Assembly: GCA_965204705.1 (NCBI GenBank)
Contig: OZ242006.1
Coordinates: forward strand, 5,146,001-5,210,000
Length of the DNA: 64,000 nt
Source of the DNA: Bin5 sp965204705
Lineage (GTDB): Bacteria; Chloroflexota; Anaerolineae; Caldilineales; Caldilineaceae
Reading direction: 5' to 3'
In this document: positions 35,179-42,883 of the stretch, piece by piece
Position numbering within the stretch: position 1 is the stretch's first letter
Layout: every line of letters starts with the position of its first letter
Translations under genes and position numbers: made by a program
The notes under the pieces: generated by a model
What the model saw: only the letters and a program-made list of their open reading frames with translations
The model's database searches: none
What the model was told of the DNA's origin: nothing

Positions 35179-35524
35179 TTCTACGCTCCATAGATAGTCA
35201 TGCGATTTTTGTCCATTGCTTTCCTACTTTTGCAGTCGCCTCGAATCGTCTTTGAAACTCTTCCCCTGCGTTTCCCTGTCTGTTGGTCGGTATTCTTGCC
35301 TGGCAGGATACCATATCTGGTCTTCCAGAGGGTATGCCTTGAATGCTCTCGCCTTACCCATGGTTGCAAATCAGCGTAGGCCGAGGAGGCGGTCAGCCGG
35401 TTGGGAGGATGGGACTGCGGGGCGGGTGGCGGCGGTTTGGTGTGGGGGCGGCATGCCGTTAGAGTTAGTCAGCCGCGAGGGGCGGGGAACCGGACGAAGG
35501 GATTGGGAGGCTGGAGGGGAGACG
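35179..35524. other. Intergenic region, nothing recognised
   Basis: About 350 bases between the divergent small membrane protein and the DUF6807 gene. The open frame extending the latter upstream lacks any conserved look. No hairpin, repeat or clear promoter was found. Confidence 0.4.
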
Positions 35525-36466
35525 ATGACTGAAGAGAGACGGCTGGAAAATTTCTCGCTTGAGGGCGATCAGGTGGCGCTGCCGAAAGGGGCGTGGGCGC
35601 AGTCGCACCGGCTGAATGTGCGCTGGCGGGGCCGGGATGTGACGGCGCTGAGCCAGGGTGCGTTTCGGGCGTATCTGTATCCTGTATTTACGCCGGCGGG
35701 CTTTGCGATTACGAGCGAGTCGCCGCTGGACCATCCGCACCACAATTCGCTGTGGATCGGCGCGGACCACGTGAACTGTTATCTGCCGTATGCGGGCGGC
35801 GCGCTTGAGGAGGCGAACTACAATTTCTATGTGAACGACATCTTCCAGGGACGGGCGCCGGGGCGCATTTTCGGCGTCGACGTGGAGGCGGAGGAGATGG
35901 CGGCGGACCATCTGCGGCTGGTGCAGACGCTGCACTGGCAGGGCCCGATCGAGTGGGGCGCGCCGGAGCGGCGCACGCTGGCGGTGGAGACGAGGACTAT
36001 CAGTATCCGGCCGGGCGAGACGGCCAACCTGTTCGACGTGCGGTCGCAGCTGCGGGCGGCGGAGTGGGACCTGCATATCGGGCCGACGCGGCATGCCTTT
36101 TTCGGGCTGCGGATGACGGAGGGGTTGCGGGTGACGGACGGGGCGACGATGGTCGATGCGGCGGGCCGTGAAGGGGGGAGCGCGATCAGCGGCGAGGTGT
36201 CGGACTGGGTGGACTGTTCGGGCGCGGTTGCGGCCGGCAGGCGGGCGGGCGCGGCGTTGTTTCCGTACGCGAGCGCGCAGGGGTTCCCGTGGTTCGTGTC
36301 GGACTGGGGGACGCTGACGGTGAACCCGATGGCGCGGGAGGGGTATACGTTGAAGGGGGGCGATGTGCTGGATTTTGCGGTACGGTTTGTGGTGCATGAC
36401 GGGGATGTGGAGGAGGCGGATGTGGCGGGGATGTGGGGGGCGTTTGATGCGGGGGGATTGGGGTAG
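35525..36466 (+). CDS. DUF6807/PmoA-like family protein
   Basis: About 313 residues. The family's recognisable segment is FRAYLYPVFTPAGFAITSE followed by SPLDHPHHNSLWIGADHVN, where the His-rich PHHNSLW is characteristic. The C-terminus (TVNPMAREGYTLKGGDVLDF) matches the all-beta end of this group. Such proteins are often found with Gfo/Idh/MocA genes in carbohydrate loci, but their reaction is not established. The start is taken at the ATG at 35525 behind GGAGGGGAG. The last 252 bases are repeated at 37571-37819 on the far side of a toxin-antitoxin block. Confidence 0.75.
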   Translation: MTEERRLENFSLEGDQVALPKGAWAQSHRLNVRWRGRDVTALSQGAFRAYLYPVFTPAGFAITSESPLDHPHHNSLWIGADHVNCYLPYAGGALEEANYNFYVNDIFQGRAPGRIFGVDVEAEEMAADHLRLVQTLHWQGPIEWGAPERRTLAVETRTISIRPGETANLFDVRSQLRAAEWDLHIGPTRHAFFGLRMTEGLRVTDGATMVDAAGREGGSAISGEVSDWVDCSGAVAAGRRAGAALFPYASAQGFPWFVSDWGTLTVNPMAREGYTLKGGDVLDFAVRFVVHDGDVEEADVAGMWGAFDAGGLG

Positions 36467-36502
36467 GCTAGTTCGCGGGCGACGAGACTTCCCTGGAGGC
36501 AA

Positions 36503-36763
36503 ATGATGAGTCTGAATATCAGGGACGCTGAGACTTGCCGGCTAACCGATGAATTGGCCCGGTTGACGGGCGAGACCACGACTGGCGCGGTCACAGTTGC
36601 GTTACGTGAACGCCTGGATCGGGAACGTCGCAAACCGGACGTTTCTTTGCTGGCGCAGGAACTTCATGTCATCGGCCAGCGTTGCGCCGCTCTGCTCGCG
36701 CCGGGGCCAGTTGCTGTCGAGCACGGGAACCTGCTTTATGACGAGCGAGGGTTGCCCGGGTAA
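36503..36763 (+). CDS. VapB-type antitoxin without a VapC partner
   Basis: 86 residues resembling the Rv0623/VapB transcription-factor antitoxins: SLNIRDAETCRLTDELARLT, then GETTTGAVTVALRERLDRER, and a C-terminal toxin-binding tail ending LLYDERGLPG. GGAGG precedes two consecutive ATGs (36503, 36506). A PIN-domain VapC toxin should follow immediately, but the next ~120 bases carry only a terminator and then a convergent gene. It is therefore an orphan antitoxin, perhaps left after toxin loss or acting in trans against other VapC toxins. Confidence 0.75.
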   Translation: MMSLNIRDAETCRLTDELARLTGETTTGAVTVALRERLDRERRKPDVSLLAQELHVIGQRCAALLAPGPVAVEHGNLLYDERGLPG

Positions 36764-36817
36764 TCTCTGACGTTCGCCTAGTGCGCAGTTGCAGGCGGCC
36801 TTCTCTTATCCGGGATG

Positions 36818-36860
36818 AAACAGTCCCCGCTGTCAGAGACAGCGAGGACTGTTTTCTGTT
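36818..36860. terminator. Terminator between VapB and the HigBA-type module
   Basis: AAACAGTCC(C)CGCTGT pairs with ACAGCG(A)GGACTGTTT, with one symmetric mismatch and a 5-base loop, followed by a T-rich end. It can serve both convergent units. Confidence 0.75.
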
Positions 36861-36886
36861 AACAAAGCGGGAACTGAAGGGTGCTG

Positions 36887-37168
36887 TCACCTGTTCACCG
36901 CGATGGAAAGCCTGATATTCAGGGCTTCCAAGACTTTGAAAAGTGTATCGATCCGTGGGTTGCCTTCGTCTGAGAGCGCACGGTAAAGGGATTGCCGCCC
37001 TACCCCACTTACATCGGAAATAGAGGACATCCCTTTGGCGCGTGCCACGTTGCCGAGCGCCTTGGCGAAGTACTTCGGGTCGTTTTCCGCCAGCGCAGCG
37101 TTCAGGTACTCTTCTAGTGCTTCGTCGCTGTCTAAGAAATCGACTACGTCGAACTTCTTTAGTCTCAT
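36887..37168 (-). CDS. HigA-type antitoxin, putative addiction module antidote
   Basis: 93 residues of the addiction-module antidote family (TIGR02684-like): DVVDFLDSDEALEEYLNAAL, then DPKYFAKALGNVARAKGMSS, and the helix-turn-helix SDVSGVGRQSLYRALSDEGN followed by PRIDTLFKVLEALNIRLS. It neutralises and co-represses with the RelE/ParE toxin encoded just upstream on the same strand (toxin first, as in higBA modules); the 32-base gap fits one transcript. A 7-bp-arm palindrome in front of the toxin gene is the likely operator. Confidence 0.88.
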   Translation of the reverse strand: MRLKKFDVVDFLDSDEALEEYLNAALAENDPKYFAKALGNVARAKGMSSISDVSGVGRQSLYRALSDEGNPRIDTLFKVLEALNIRLSIAVNR

Positions 37169-37200
37169 CTCTCCTCCCCTCTGAATCTTATTTGCTACAG

Positions 37201-37506
37201 TTACTTTATGGAGCCTCCTTCAAGGTCACCGGCAATCTTCTGCGCTCGTTTTATGTCTCTCTGTTGACTCGACTCATCGCCGCCACAGAGCAGGATCACC
37301 ACTTTGCGACGTCGGATCATGTAGTAGACACGATAGCCCTGTCCTACGTGGATTCGGAGTTCGCTTATCCCGCCTCCAACCGAATGACGGTCGCCAAAGT
37401 TGCCATCTTCGATACGCTCAATGCGGGTCAAGATTGCGGCCTTGGCCTGCAGGTCACGCAGTTTCTTGAGCCACTTCTCAAAGGCTTCGGTGTAAACGAC
37501 TTCCAT
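37201..37506 (-). CDS. HigB/RelE-type toxin of addiction module
   Basis: 101 residues of the RelE/ParE superfamily (TIGR02683-like): YTEAFEKWLKKLRDLQAKAA, then GISELRIHVGQGYRVYYMIR, then VVILLCGGDESSQQRDIKRA. These are the three elements normally seen in toxins that cut mRNA on the ribosome. It is encoded directly before its antitoxin. The ATG lies seven bases from a palindrome, so transcription is probably repressed by the toxin-antitoxin complex. Family assignment is firm; activity is inferred. Confidence 0.88.
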   Translation of the reverse strand: MEVVYTEAFEKWLKKLRDLQAKAAILTRIERIEDGNFGDRHSVGGGISELRIHVGQGYRVYYMIRRRKVVILLCGGDESSQQRDIKRAQKIAGDLEGGSIK

Positions 37507-37513
37507 ACTGTTA

Positions 37514-37533
37514 GTGTCTCATATAAGAGACAC
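37514..37533 (-). promoter_or_regulatory. Palindromic operator of the toxin-antitoxin module
   Basis: GTGTCTC and GAGACAC flank a 6-base AT centre, just upstream of the toxin start, with TTGACT (minus strand, 37536-37541) adjoining as a possible -35. Autorepression by the antitoxin is expected. Confidence 0.55.
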
Positions 37534-37570
37534 GGAGTCAAGTTGGAAGAATGGGATTTGACACGGAATT

Positions 37571-37819
37571 TGGGTGGACTGTTCGGGCGCGGTTGCGGCG
37601 GGCGGGCCGGTGGGGCGCTGTTTGCGTACGCGAGCGCGCAGGGGTTTCCGTGGTTTGTGTCGGGGGGGGGGGGCGCTGACGGTGAATCCGATGGCGCGGG
37701 AGGGGTATGCGTTGATTCGGGGCGATGTGCTGGATTTTGCGGTGCGGTTTGTTGTGCATGACGGGGATGTGGAGGAGGCGGATGTGGCGGGGATGTGGGG
37801 GGCGTTTGATGCGGGGGGA
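37571..37819 (+). pseudogene. Duplicated 3' end of the DUF6807 gene
   Basis: Bases 37571-37819 match 36206-36457, the last ~84 codons of the DUF6807 gene, with scattered substitutions and a run of G residues replacing part of the copy. That run (near 37660-37673) disrupts the frame. The two copies bracket the VapB and HigBA-type genes. The copy has no start, so it is a non-functional remnant of a duplication or insertion event. Confidence 0.85.
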
Positions 37820-37823
37820 ACCG

Positions 37824-38330
37824 ATGAGTGACGCCGTTCCCGTCAAGTACGCAAACCGCAAGATGACAGCCGCCAGCCTGTTGAAAGATGGCATTGAATT
37901 GCGCTTCGCCGACGGAGCCAAGGGTCTCATTCCCTACTCCGACCTGCCTGAGTTCGGAGAGCGCGCGAGCCTGACCACGCTGGAGTTGCCCAACCCGTAC
38001 GAAATAGTTCTGAAAACGGCCCAGGGCGAAACGGTTGAGATTCCGTGGGACTTTGCCCGTCACTACTGTGATGAATTGTATCGCCCGGCAGTCGAAGCGA
38101 ATGCGATGCGGGGGCGGCATACGCTTGGCCAACGAATTCGGCGGCTGCGCAAATCTGCCGGTTTGTCCCAGGATGCGCTTGCCCGTGCAGCAGGTATTGG
38201 GCGGGTGACGTTGGTGCGGTTGGAAAAGGGTGAACAGACGCCCAGGTACAAGACCCTAGGGGCGTTTGCCAAGGCGCTGGGGGTGGGCGTTTCGGAGTTG
38301 TTGGTGGAGCCGGAGTTCTTGCGCGGGTGA
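37824..38330 (+). CDS. DUF2442-like/XRE helix-turn-helix regulator
   Basis: About 168 residues in two parts. The first ~85 residues (GIELRFADGAKGLIPYSDLP; LELPNPYEIVLKTAQGETVE; IPWDFARHYCD) resemble DUF2442-type domains that occur in antitoxins. The C-terminal half is an XRE-type DNA-binding domain (LGQRIRRLRKSAGLSQDALA, then IGRVTLVRLEKGEQTPRYKT). It starts five bases after the duplicated gene tail ends. The matching DUF4160-type toxin is absent nearby. It may be an antitoxin or a regulator of the adjacent defence genes. Confidence 0.8.
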   Translation: MSDAVPVKYANRKMTAASLLKDGIELRFADGAKGLIPYSDLPEFGERASLTTLELPNPYEIVLKTAQGETVEIPWDFARHYCDELYRPAVEANAMRGRHTLGQRIRRLRKSAGLSQDALARAAGIGRVTLVRLEKGEQTPRYKTLGAFAKALGVGVSELLVEPEFLRG

Positions 38331-38470
38331 CTGTTGGGAGAGGGCCAACAGCTTGTTGGAATGGCACCGGTGTGCTTGAGCTCAGGAGCTAGACCATGAG
38401 CCAATGAGTATAGTGGAACGGTTCGCCGAGTAGGTGGAAGGATTGCTCCAAATGACTTGCTCATTCTATG

Positions 38471-41400
38471 TCACACTGGCTTCACTTCCCATGCTCGAAG
38501 CCCTTCATAACTGAAACCTAGAAAGAAGTCGACGGCTTGATTCTCTGACCGCCCTAGCGCAAAATCACCCTTAGCTGGAACGAAGAATGCGGAGAGGCCC
38601 CCTGCAACTCCTATTCGCCCTGCTTCGGACCCTTGAATACGTGTGATCCGGCCGTGAATCCTAGCCAAAGGCTTTCGCGTCCCCCAAAAGTCGACTGACT
38701 GATCCCATTCTCCCAATCGGGAATGGTGTACAAGACTAGCTAGGCCGGTTCCAGGACCAACCCACTCAAAGCTCTTGGTCCGATTTCGCCTAAGTTTGGC
38801 ACGAAGACGACACTCGTTTAGGTATCTTTCCGCCTTTTGGCCAGCAAAAAGGGAGCCCTCTAACGCCAAAACAGCATAGAGGACATAAAGATAGTATATT
38901 GCATCGATAGAGCCGGCATCGACTTGCCAATACGCGACTTTCTCGATCACCGATTCGATGCTCGGTGGCTCCGATACTCGCCTGATTGCTTGTATCCACA
39001 TACGCATATTGCGGTCGTTATTGGGCTCTTCGTCAAGGTTTTCCTCCAATAATTGCGCAGTACGTGTCAGTTCACGTTCAGACAACGCGTCCCAGGAACG
39101 ATCTCGCCTTACCAAATATGTTCGAACGATTTGTCGGCGAATTGGGGGAGAGTATACATCTCTCTGGTTTAGTAAACTGTCCCAGACCTGTAGGGCATCT
39201 TCATGCCGGCCATAGAGAGAATCAAGCTTTGCTCGACAGTCCAATTCAAATGAACTTGGTGCCCCGCCCTCCCGATTACGACGTACCTGCTCCAATAGAT
39301 CTTCGCTTCTCTCCAAGCCGTGCTGCACAAACGACTCAGCTGCTGGGTTTCTCAAATACCCGAGGAGCCCCTGGGGATTTAGTCGGCCGACATAGTCAAG
39401 CACCTTGCTGACCAATTGCACCTCACTAATATATCCATGTTCACTATCTGGATTCTTTTCCCTCGACATAGCGAAGGACTCGCGTGCTTGCTCCGCTACA
39501 TGTATAACTTTGGATAGATCTTCCCGTTGCTCAATTAGAGACTCCGCTTGAGACCGTAGCCCCATACCCTTCATATGGTGAAGCACTGCATCATCAGGCT
39601 GTAACGAAAGTGCACGGTCGACACACTTGATGGCTTCGGGGAAATTCCTTATTTCCATCGCATAGAAGCGCCCTAGGTGGGCCCAGAAGTGCGCCTCGTC
39701 CGAATATTCTTCAGTGAGGGAGCGCAATACTTCCAACCTGCCCTCTTTTACGGGTATGTCATCAAGCAGGGGGGCAAACTGCCGTGTCGCGGCCCCCTCA
39801 GTACCCAACAGCTCAACGTTCCCACGATATACAAAGGTCCGTCGGGCAAGTTCAAGCATGGTGTCGCTCGGCACAGGACTGAATCCGCGAGAAAATCGGA
39901 CAAAGTTTACAGCCCATTTCGAAAGATTCTGTCTCCAATTCTCCCTATTAATGGAACTCGGCCATAGCAATTGCATGAGAATCTGGTGCGCAATCAGGTT
40001 GTGTGCGGCACGCCATTCCCCTGTTGCCGATTGGATAACTAAATCAAGACCCTTATCTGACAAAGCATGTGCCAGATCAACTTTACGATTTTGGGGCACG
40101 CCTAAAATGTGCGCAAACGACTGCGCGGGTATCGACTGCTGTCCATAATAATGCGCAATGGCAAGATAGGAAAGTATCTCTCTTTGCACTTCGGTCAACC
40201 CATCCAGCCTTGAAGTGACGTAAGAGTCGAGGCGCCTAAAATCCTTACCAAAGGCCTGAAGACAATAATAGAATGGCGTGTGAAGATGAGCGGAGAGATC
40301 TCTTGAAATACTCCTCAATGCAGCGGTTCTCGGCCGTACTTCTCGTGAAAGTATGTGTGCGAACCGATTGCATTCGGCAGTGGACAATTGCCCGTCCAAA
40401 TAATGGGAATTGGGACTTCTCTTTGTATTCCGCGTGGAGCGGAATCCGTTGTGCTGGTTGTGCTGGAAGCGTCGCAGCACCTGCAGAATTACAACAGGTA
40501 TGTGATTGGCCGCAACGTATTCGGATAATTCGTCCATCTCCCTGCTTGAGACTTCGCTACCATCGGCGAGAATCAGTATTGATTGTCCAGTTTTGGAAAA
40601 GATGTACTGGAGTCTTTCTACTGTCTCCCTCGGTTCTGAGTTGCTCAAGATGCCACATGGGAAGGAGGTGTGCATGTCCCAAATGAGACGCCTCGCGACC
40701 GTACTGCCACCAGCGCCAGGAGCATGGTAAAGATTGATACGTTTACTGCGTCTTGCACGGAGATCTGACTGTACCCGTTGTGAGAGACGACTCGATAAGT
40801 CACGTTCGACATCGTAACGTAGACCGAGTTCATGCCAAGAAATTTGGTTTCCCTTCAGAAAATCCACGCCTGTGTCTCGTTCGTTGTCCATCTGAACTCC
40901 CGCGCTTAAATGGACCAACTCAATTTCCTCTTCGATCCAGTTACGATCAGATGCATCAATTGAAATTGGCGCGCCGGAGGACGATGGTAGTATCACTGAG
41001 TCCGACTTTTGGTCCTGTTCACTTGGGATTAGGGACTTCAATCCAGAACAAATGTGATTTAGTGGAATCTGTACAAGGGCGCTGTCGAATCGGTTAGCAA
41101 TGGCCTCAAATTGCGAATTGGAAATACTGTCAGTCGCTATAACAAAATCTACAGCATCGCTGTAAGCTGCAAGGAAATCATCGAAAATGGGCTGAAGATA
41201 ATCTGCCATACCCTCTGAATATAGGAATGCAACGACTGTTACTGGCGTGGGCATGGAGGCTCTGGCGAGGCTAGTTATCTGCTGGTGTATTTCATTCCCA
41301 TATACTTGCCGCCATTCACGCCATGTCTTTGACTCAACGGACTCATCGGGATTCGCAATTCCTCTAGCGAAAAACCAGTAAGTACCTCGTCCCACATTCA

Positions 41401-42151
41401 GGGTGGGACGATCCCCTCGTACAACCCTGTGAATGCTTCGTCTGGACTCGAGTCGAGGGCGTACCGCTCTGAAAAGGCCCCGCTGATCACTATATGGATC
41501 CAGGTCTATCACGAAGGGCCAGTCGATAGCTCCCAACATACTTGATTCTTGATCCAAAAGGTGGCTTGGAATGTTTGCCACTAAGACGAATTTTCTCGAT
41601 GTTGAAAAATTCTGCACACTTTCGATAAAACTCTGCCACTCTTCAGAATCAGGTTCGGTTGCCGGAGGAATCTCTGTAGGTCCATCTATCCATTCAAATA
41701 TCCGTCTAAGATCTTCTGGACTAGCTATATCGTTTTTGGAACCTCGACGAAAATATATCTGACGTTGCCGAAGCTTTTTCTCAAAATCCTTTATAGGCAC
41801 GCAAGGGCCAACCCGGATTGGTGGAATCACTATTACACCGAAACTTTTTCCTCTGAAGGACACTGTTTCATAGGAGAAAGTGGGAATCGGATATACACGT
41901 TCTGAAAACTGGGATTGCAAGTGATCATCATCAACATGAGTATCCAACCCAACTAAATCATATTGCCCATCACTGTGTTTCTTAACTCCTAAGACAATGT
42001 ATGAGTCTTCACTTCGAGGTGTGTTTGCCATACACAGGACATCTTTGACTAAATCAAAATCCTTCTTGCCACTATAATTATTTCGCTTAAAGTCTAAGGT
42101 TTCACCCTCTGAGCGATTTATTAGAGCTGCGAATTGATCTTCAGTTATCAT
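38471..42151 (-). CDS. SAMD9-like STAND NTPase with AlbA_2/Schlafen domain (predicted defence protein)
   Basis: 1226 residues. Residues 1-150 are an AlbA_2/Schlafen-type domain (EGETLDFKRN at 15-24; YIVLGVKKHSDGQYDLVGLD). Residues ~185-400 are a divergent alpha/beta region that could be the SIR2-like segment described for SAMD9. The NTPase begins near 470: INLYHAPGAGGSTVARRLIW, with Walker A variant HAPGAGGST (476-484), and Walker B candidate SILILADGSE (D530). A winged-helix-like part follows, then TPR-like helices (HFWAHLGRFYAMEIRNFPEA at ~821) and a C-terminal OB-like end (LARIHGRITRIQG). The same order is described for animal SAMD9/SAMD9L, innate-immune restriction factors. It lies downstream of a type III RM system, with a possible own promoter. 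Base composition is visibly more AT-rich than the core genes, suggesting transfer. Predicted abortive-infection-like effector. Confidence 0.82.
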   Translation of the reverse strand: MITEDQFAALINRSEGETLDFKRNNYSGKKDFDLVKDVLCMANTPRSEDSYIVLGVKKHSDGQYDLVGLDTHVDDDHLQSQFSERVYPIPTFSYETVSFRGKSFGVIVIPPIRVGPCVPIKDFEKKLRQRQIYFRRGSKNDIASPEDLRRIFEWIDGPTEIPPATEPDSEEWQSFIESVQNFSTSRKFVLVANIPSHLLDQESSMLGAIDWPFVIDLDPYSDQRGLFRAVRPRLESRRSIHRVVRGDRPTLNVGRGTYWFFARGIANPDESVESKTWREWRQVYGNEIHQQITSLARASMPTPVTVVAFLYSEGMADYLQPIFDDFLAAYSDAVDFVIATDSISNSQFEAIANRFDSALVQIPLNHICSGLKSLIPSEQDQKSDSVILPSSSGAPISIDASDRNWIEEEIELVHLSAGVQMDNERDTGVDFLKGNQISWHELGLRYDVERDLSSRLSQRVQSDLRARRSKRINLYHAPGAGGSTVARRLIWDMHTSFPCGILSNSEPRETVERLQYIFSKTGQSILILADGSEVSSREMDELSEYVAANHIPVVILQVLRRFQHNQHNGFRSTRNTKRSPNSHYLDGQLSTAECNRFAHILSREVRPRTAALRSISRDLSAHLHTPFYYCLQAFGKDFRRLDSYVTSRLDGLTEVQREILSYLAIAHYYGQQSIPAQSFAHILGVPQNRKVDLAHALSDKGLDLVIQSATGEWRAAHNLIAHQILMQLLWPSSINRENWRQNLSKWAVNFVRFSRGFSPVPSDTMLELARRTFVYRGNVELLGTEGAATRQFAPLLDDIPVKEGRLEVLRSLTEEYSDEAHFWAHLGRFYAMEIRNFPEAIKCVDRALSLQPDDAVLHHMKGMGLRSQAESLIEQREDLSKVIHVAEQARESFAMSREKNPDSEHGYISEVQLVSKVLDYVGRLNPQGLLGYLRNPAAESFVQHGLERSEDLLEQVRRNREGGAPSSFELDCRAKLDSLYGRHEDALQVWDSLLNQRDVYSPPIRRQIVRTYLVRRDRSWDALSERELTRTAQLLEENLDEEPNNDRNMRMWIQAIRRVSEPPSIESVIEKVAYWQVDAGSIDAIYYLYVLYAVLALEGSLFAGQKAERYLNECRLRAKLRRNRTKSFEWVGPGTGLASLVHHSRLGEWDQSVDFWGTRKPLARIHGRITRIQGSEAGRIGVAGGLSAFFVPAKGDFALGRSENQAVDFFLGFSYEGLRAWEVKPV

Positions 42152-42220
42152 GATTACTAATTGACTCCGGGCTCGTACAACTGGTTTAGACGTTTAGATC
42201 GTGATATGAAAACATTGGGA

Positions 42221-42250
42221 ATTATACGCTTTGTGACACAAAAGATGGAA
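42221..42250 (-). promoter_or_regulatory. Possible promoter of the SAMD9-like gene
   Basis: A perfect TATAAT (minus strand, 42226-42221) lies ~70 bases before the ATG, with a weak -35 TTCCAT 18 bases farther upstream. It would allow expression independent of the RM genes. Confidence 0.4.
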
Positions 42251-42270
42251 CATCAGCATGACGGCAAGGA

Positions 42271-42735
42271 CTATTTCAAGATTTCGATGAATTCTGAGAC
42301 GTGCGGGTTTAACAATAATTGAAACAGTTGAAATATTGCGCCCAATAGTAGTCCGACAGTAGCGACAATAAGACTAATTTGAGTATGTCGATAGCCCCGC
42401 CTCAGATGTCTGGTGTCATATTCCAAGCGTTGTAGTTCCTCTGCCGCTTCAAAGGTCATTCCTTTTTGATACTTAACAAAAAAGCAACTTTCCTTTCTGT
42501 CTTTTTGCACTTCTTCTCTGAATAACTCTATTGAAATCATGTCGTTATCACCTTTAGGGAGAAAAGTATCTCTCCATATGCCTTTGTAACATCCTGAAGT
42601 GCTTCTCCTGCTATAGCCTTTCCCTTCTAAAGGCTTTAGCCGTTCTCGCAGTTCATCATTCCACGACTGTGGCGGCCCAAGCACCATATTTACCCCGCTG
42701 GCTAAGAAGTGACATTTCTCGCAACAGTGTTTCAT
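42271..42735 (-). CDS. Small Cys-motif protein with C-terminal membrane helix
   Basis: About 154 residues from the ATG at 42735 (MKHCCEKCHFLASG); an earlier ATG at 42837 is open, but its extra 34 residues look non-coding and neither start has a good ribosome site. The N-terminal C-C-x-x-C pattern and S-G-C-Y-K-G-I-W in the middle suggest a metal-binding fold. The stretch MTFEAAEELQRLEYDTRHLR is helical, followed by one membrane helix, ISLIVATVGLLLGAIFQLFQ. It lies between the type III restriction gene and the SAMD9-like gene on the same strand. It could tether or sense at the membrane, but no function is known. Confidence 0.6.
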   Translation of the reverse strand: MKHCCEKCHFLASGVNMVLGPPQSWNDELRERLKPLEGKGYSRRSTSGCYKGIWRDTFLPKGDNDMISIELFREEVQKDRKESCFFVKYQKGMTFEAAEELQRLEYDTRHLRRGYRHTQISLIVATVGLLLGAIFQLFQLLLNPHVSEFIEILK

Positions 42736-42883
42736 ATTGAGGGGGGGGCACAGTTTACCGAAAAAGTGAAAGGGCAGATCCAATTGCAATAGAGATGGCG
42801 ACTCGCTACAGCTAGCAGTTCCCGTCTGGATGCACATTACTCTACAAATCTTAGGGTCAAACTATTGGGGCCGCCAGTGGAAG

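Noticed and set aside
34865..35191. 108-codon minus-strand ORF overlapping the small membrane protein
   Set aside because: The overlapping 73-codon frame has two clean membrane helices and a ribosome site at good spacing; this one has neither.
38790..41097. Plus-strand ORFs of 60-145 codons inside the SAMD9-like gene
   Set aside because: Antisense to a single 1226-codon frame with recognisable domains.
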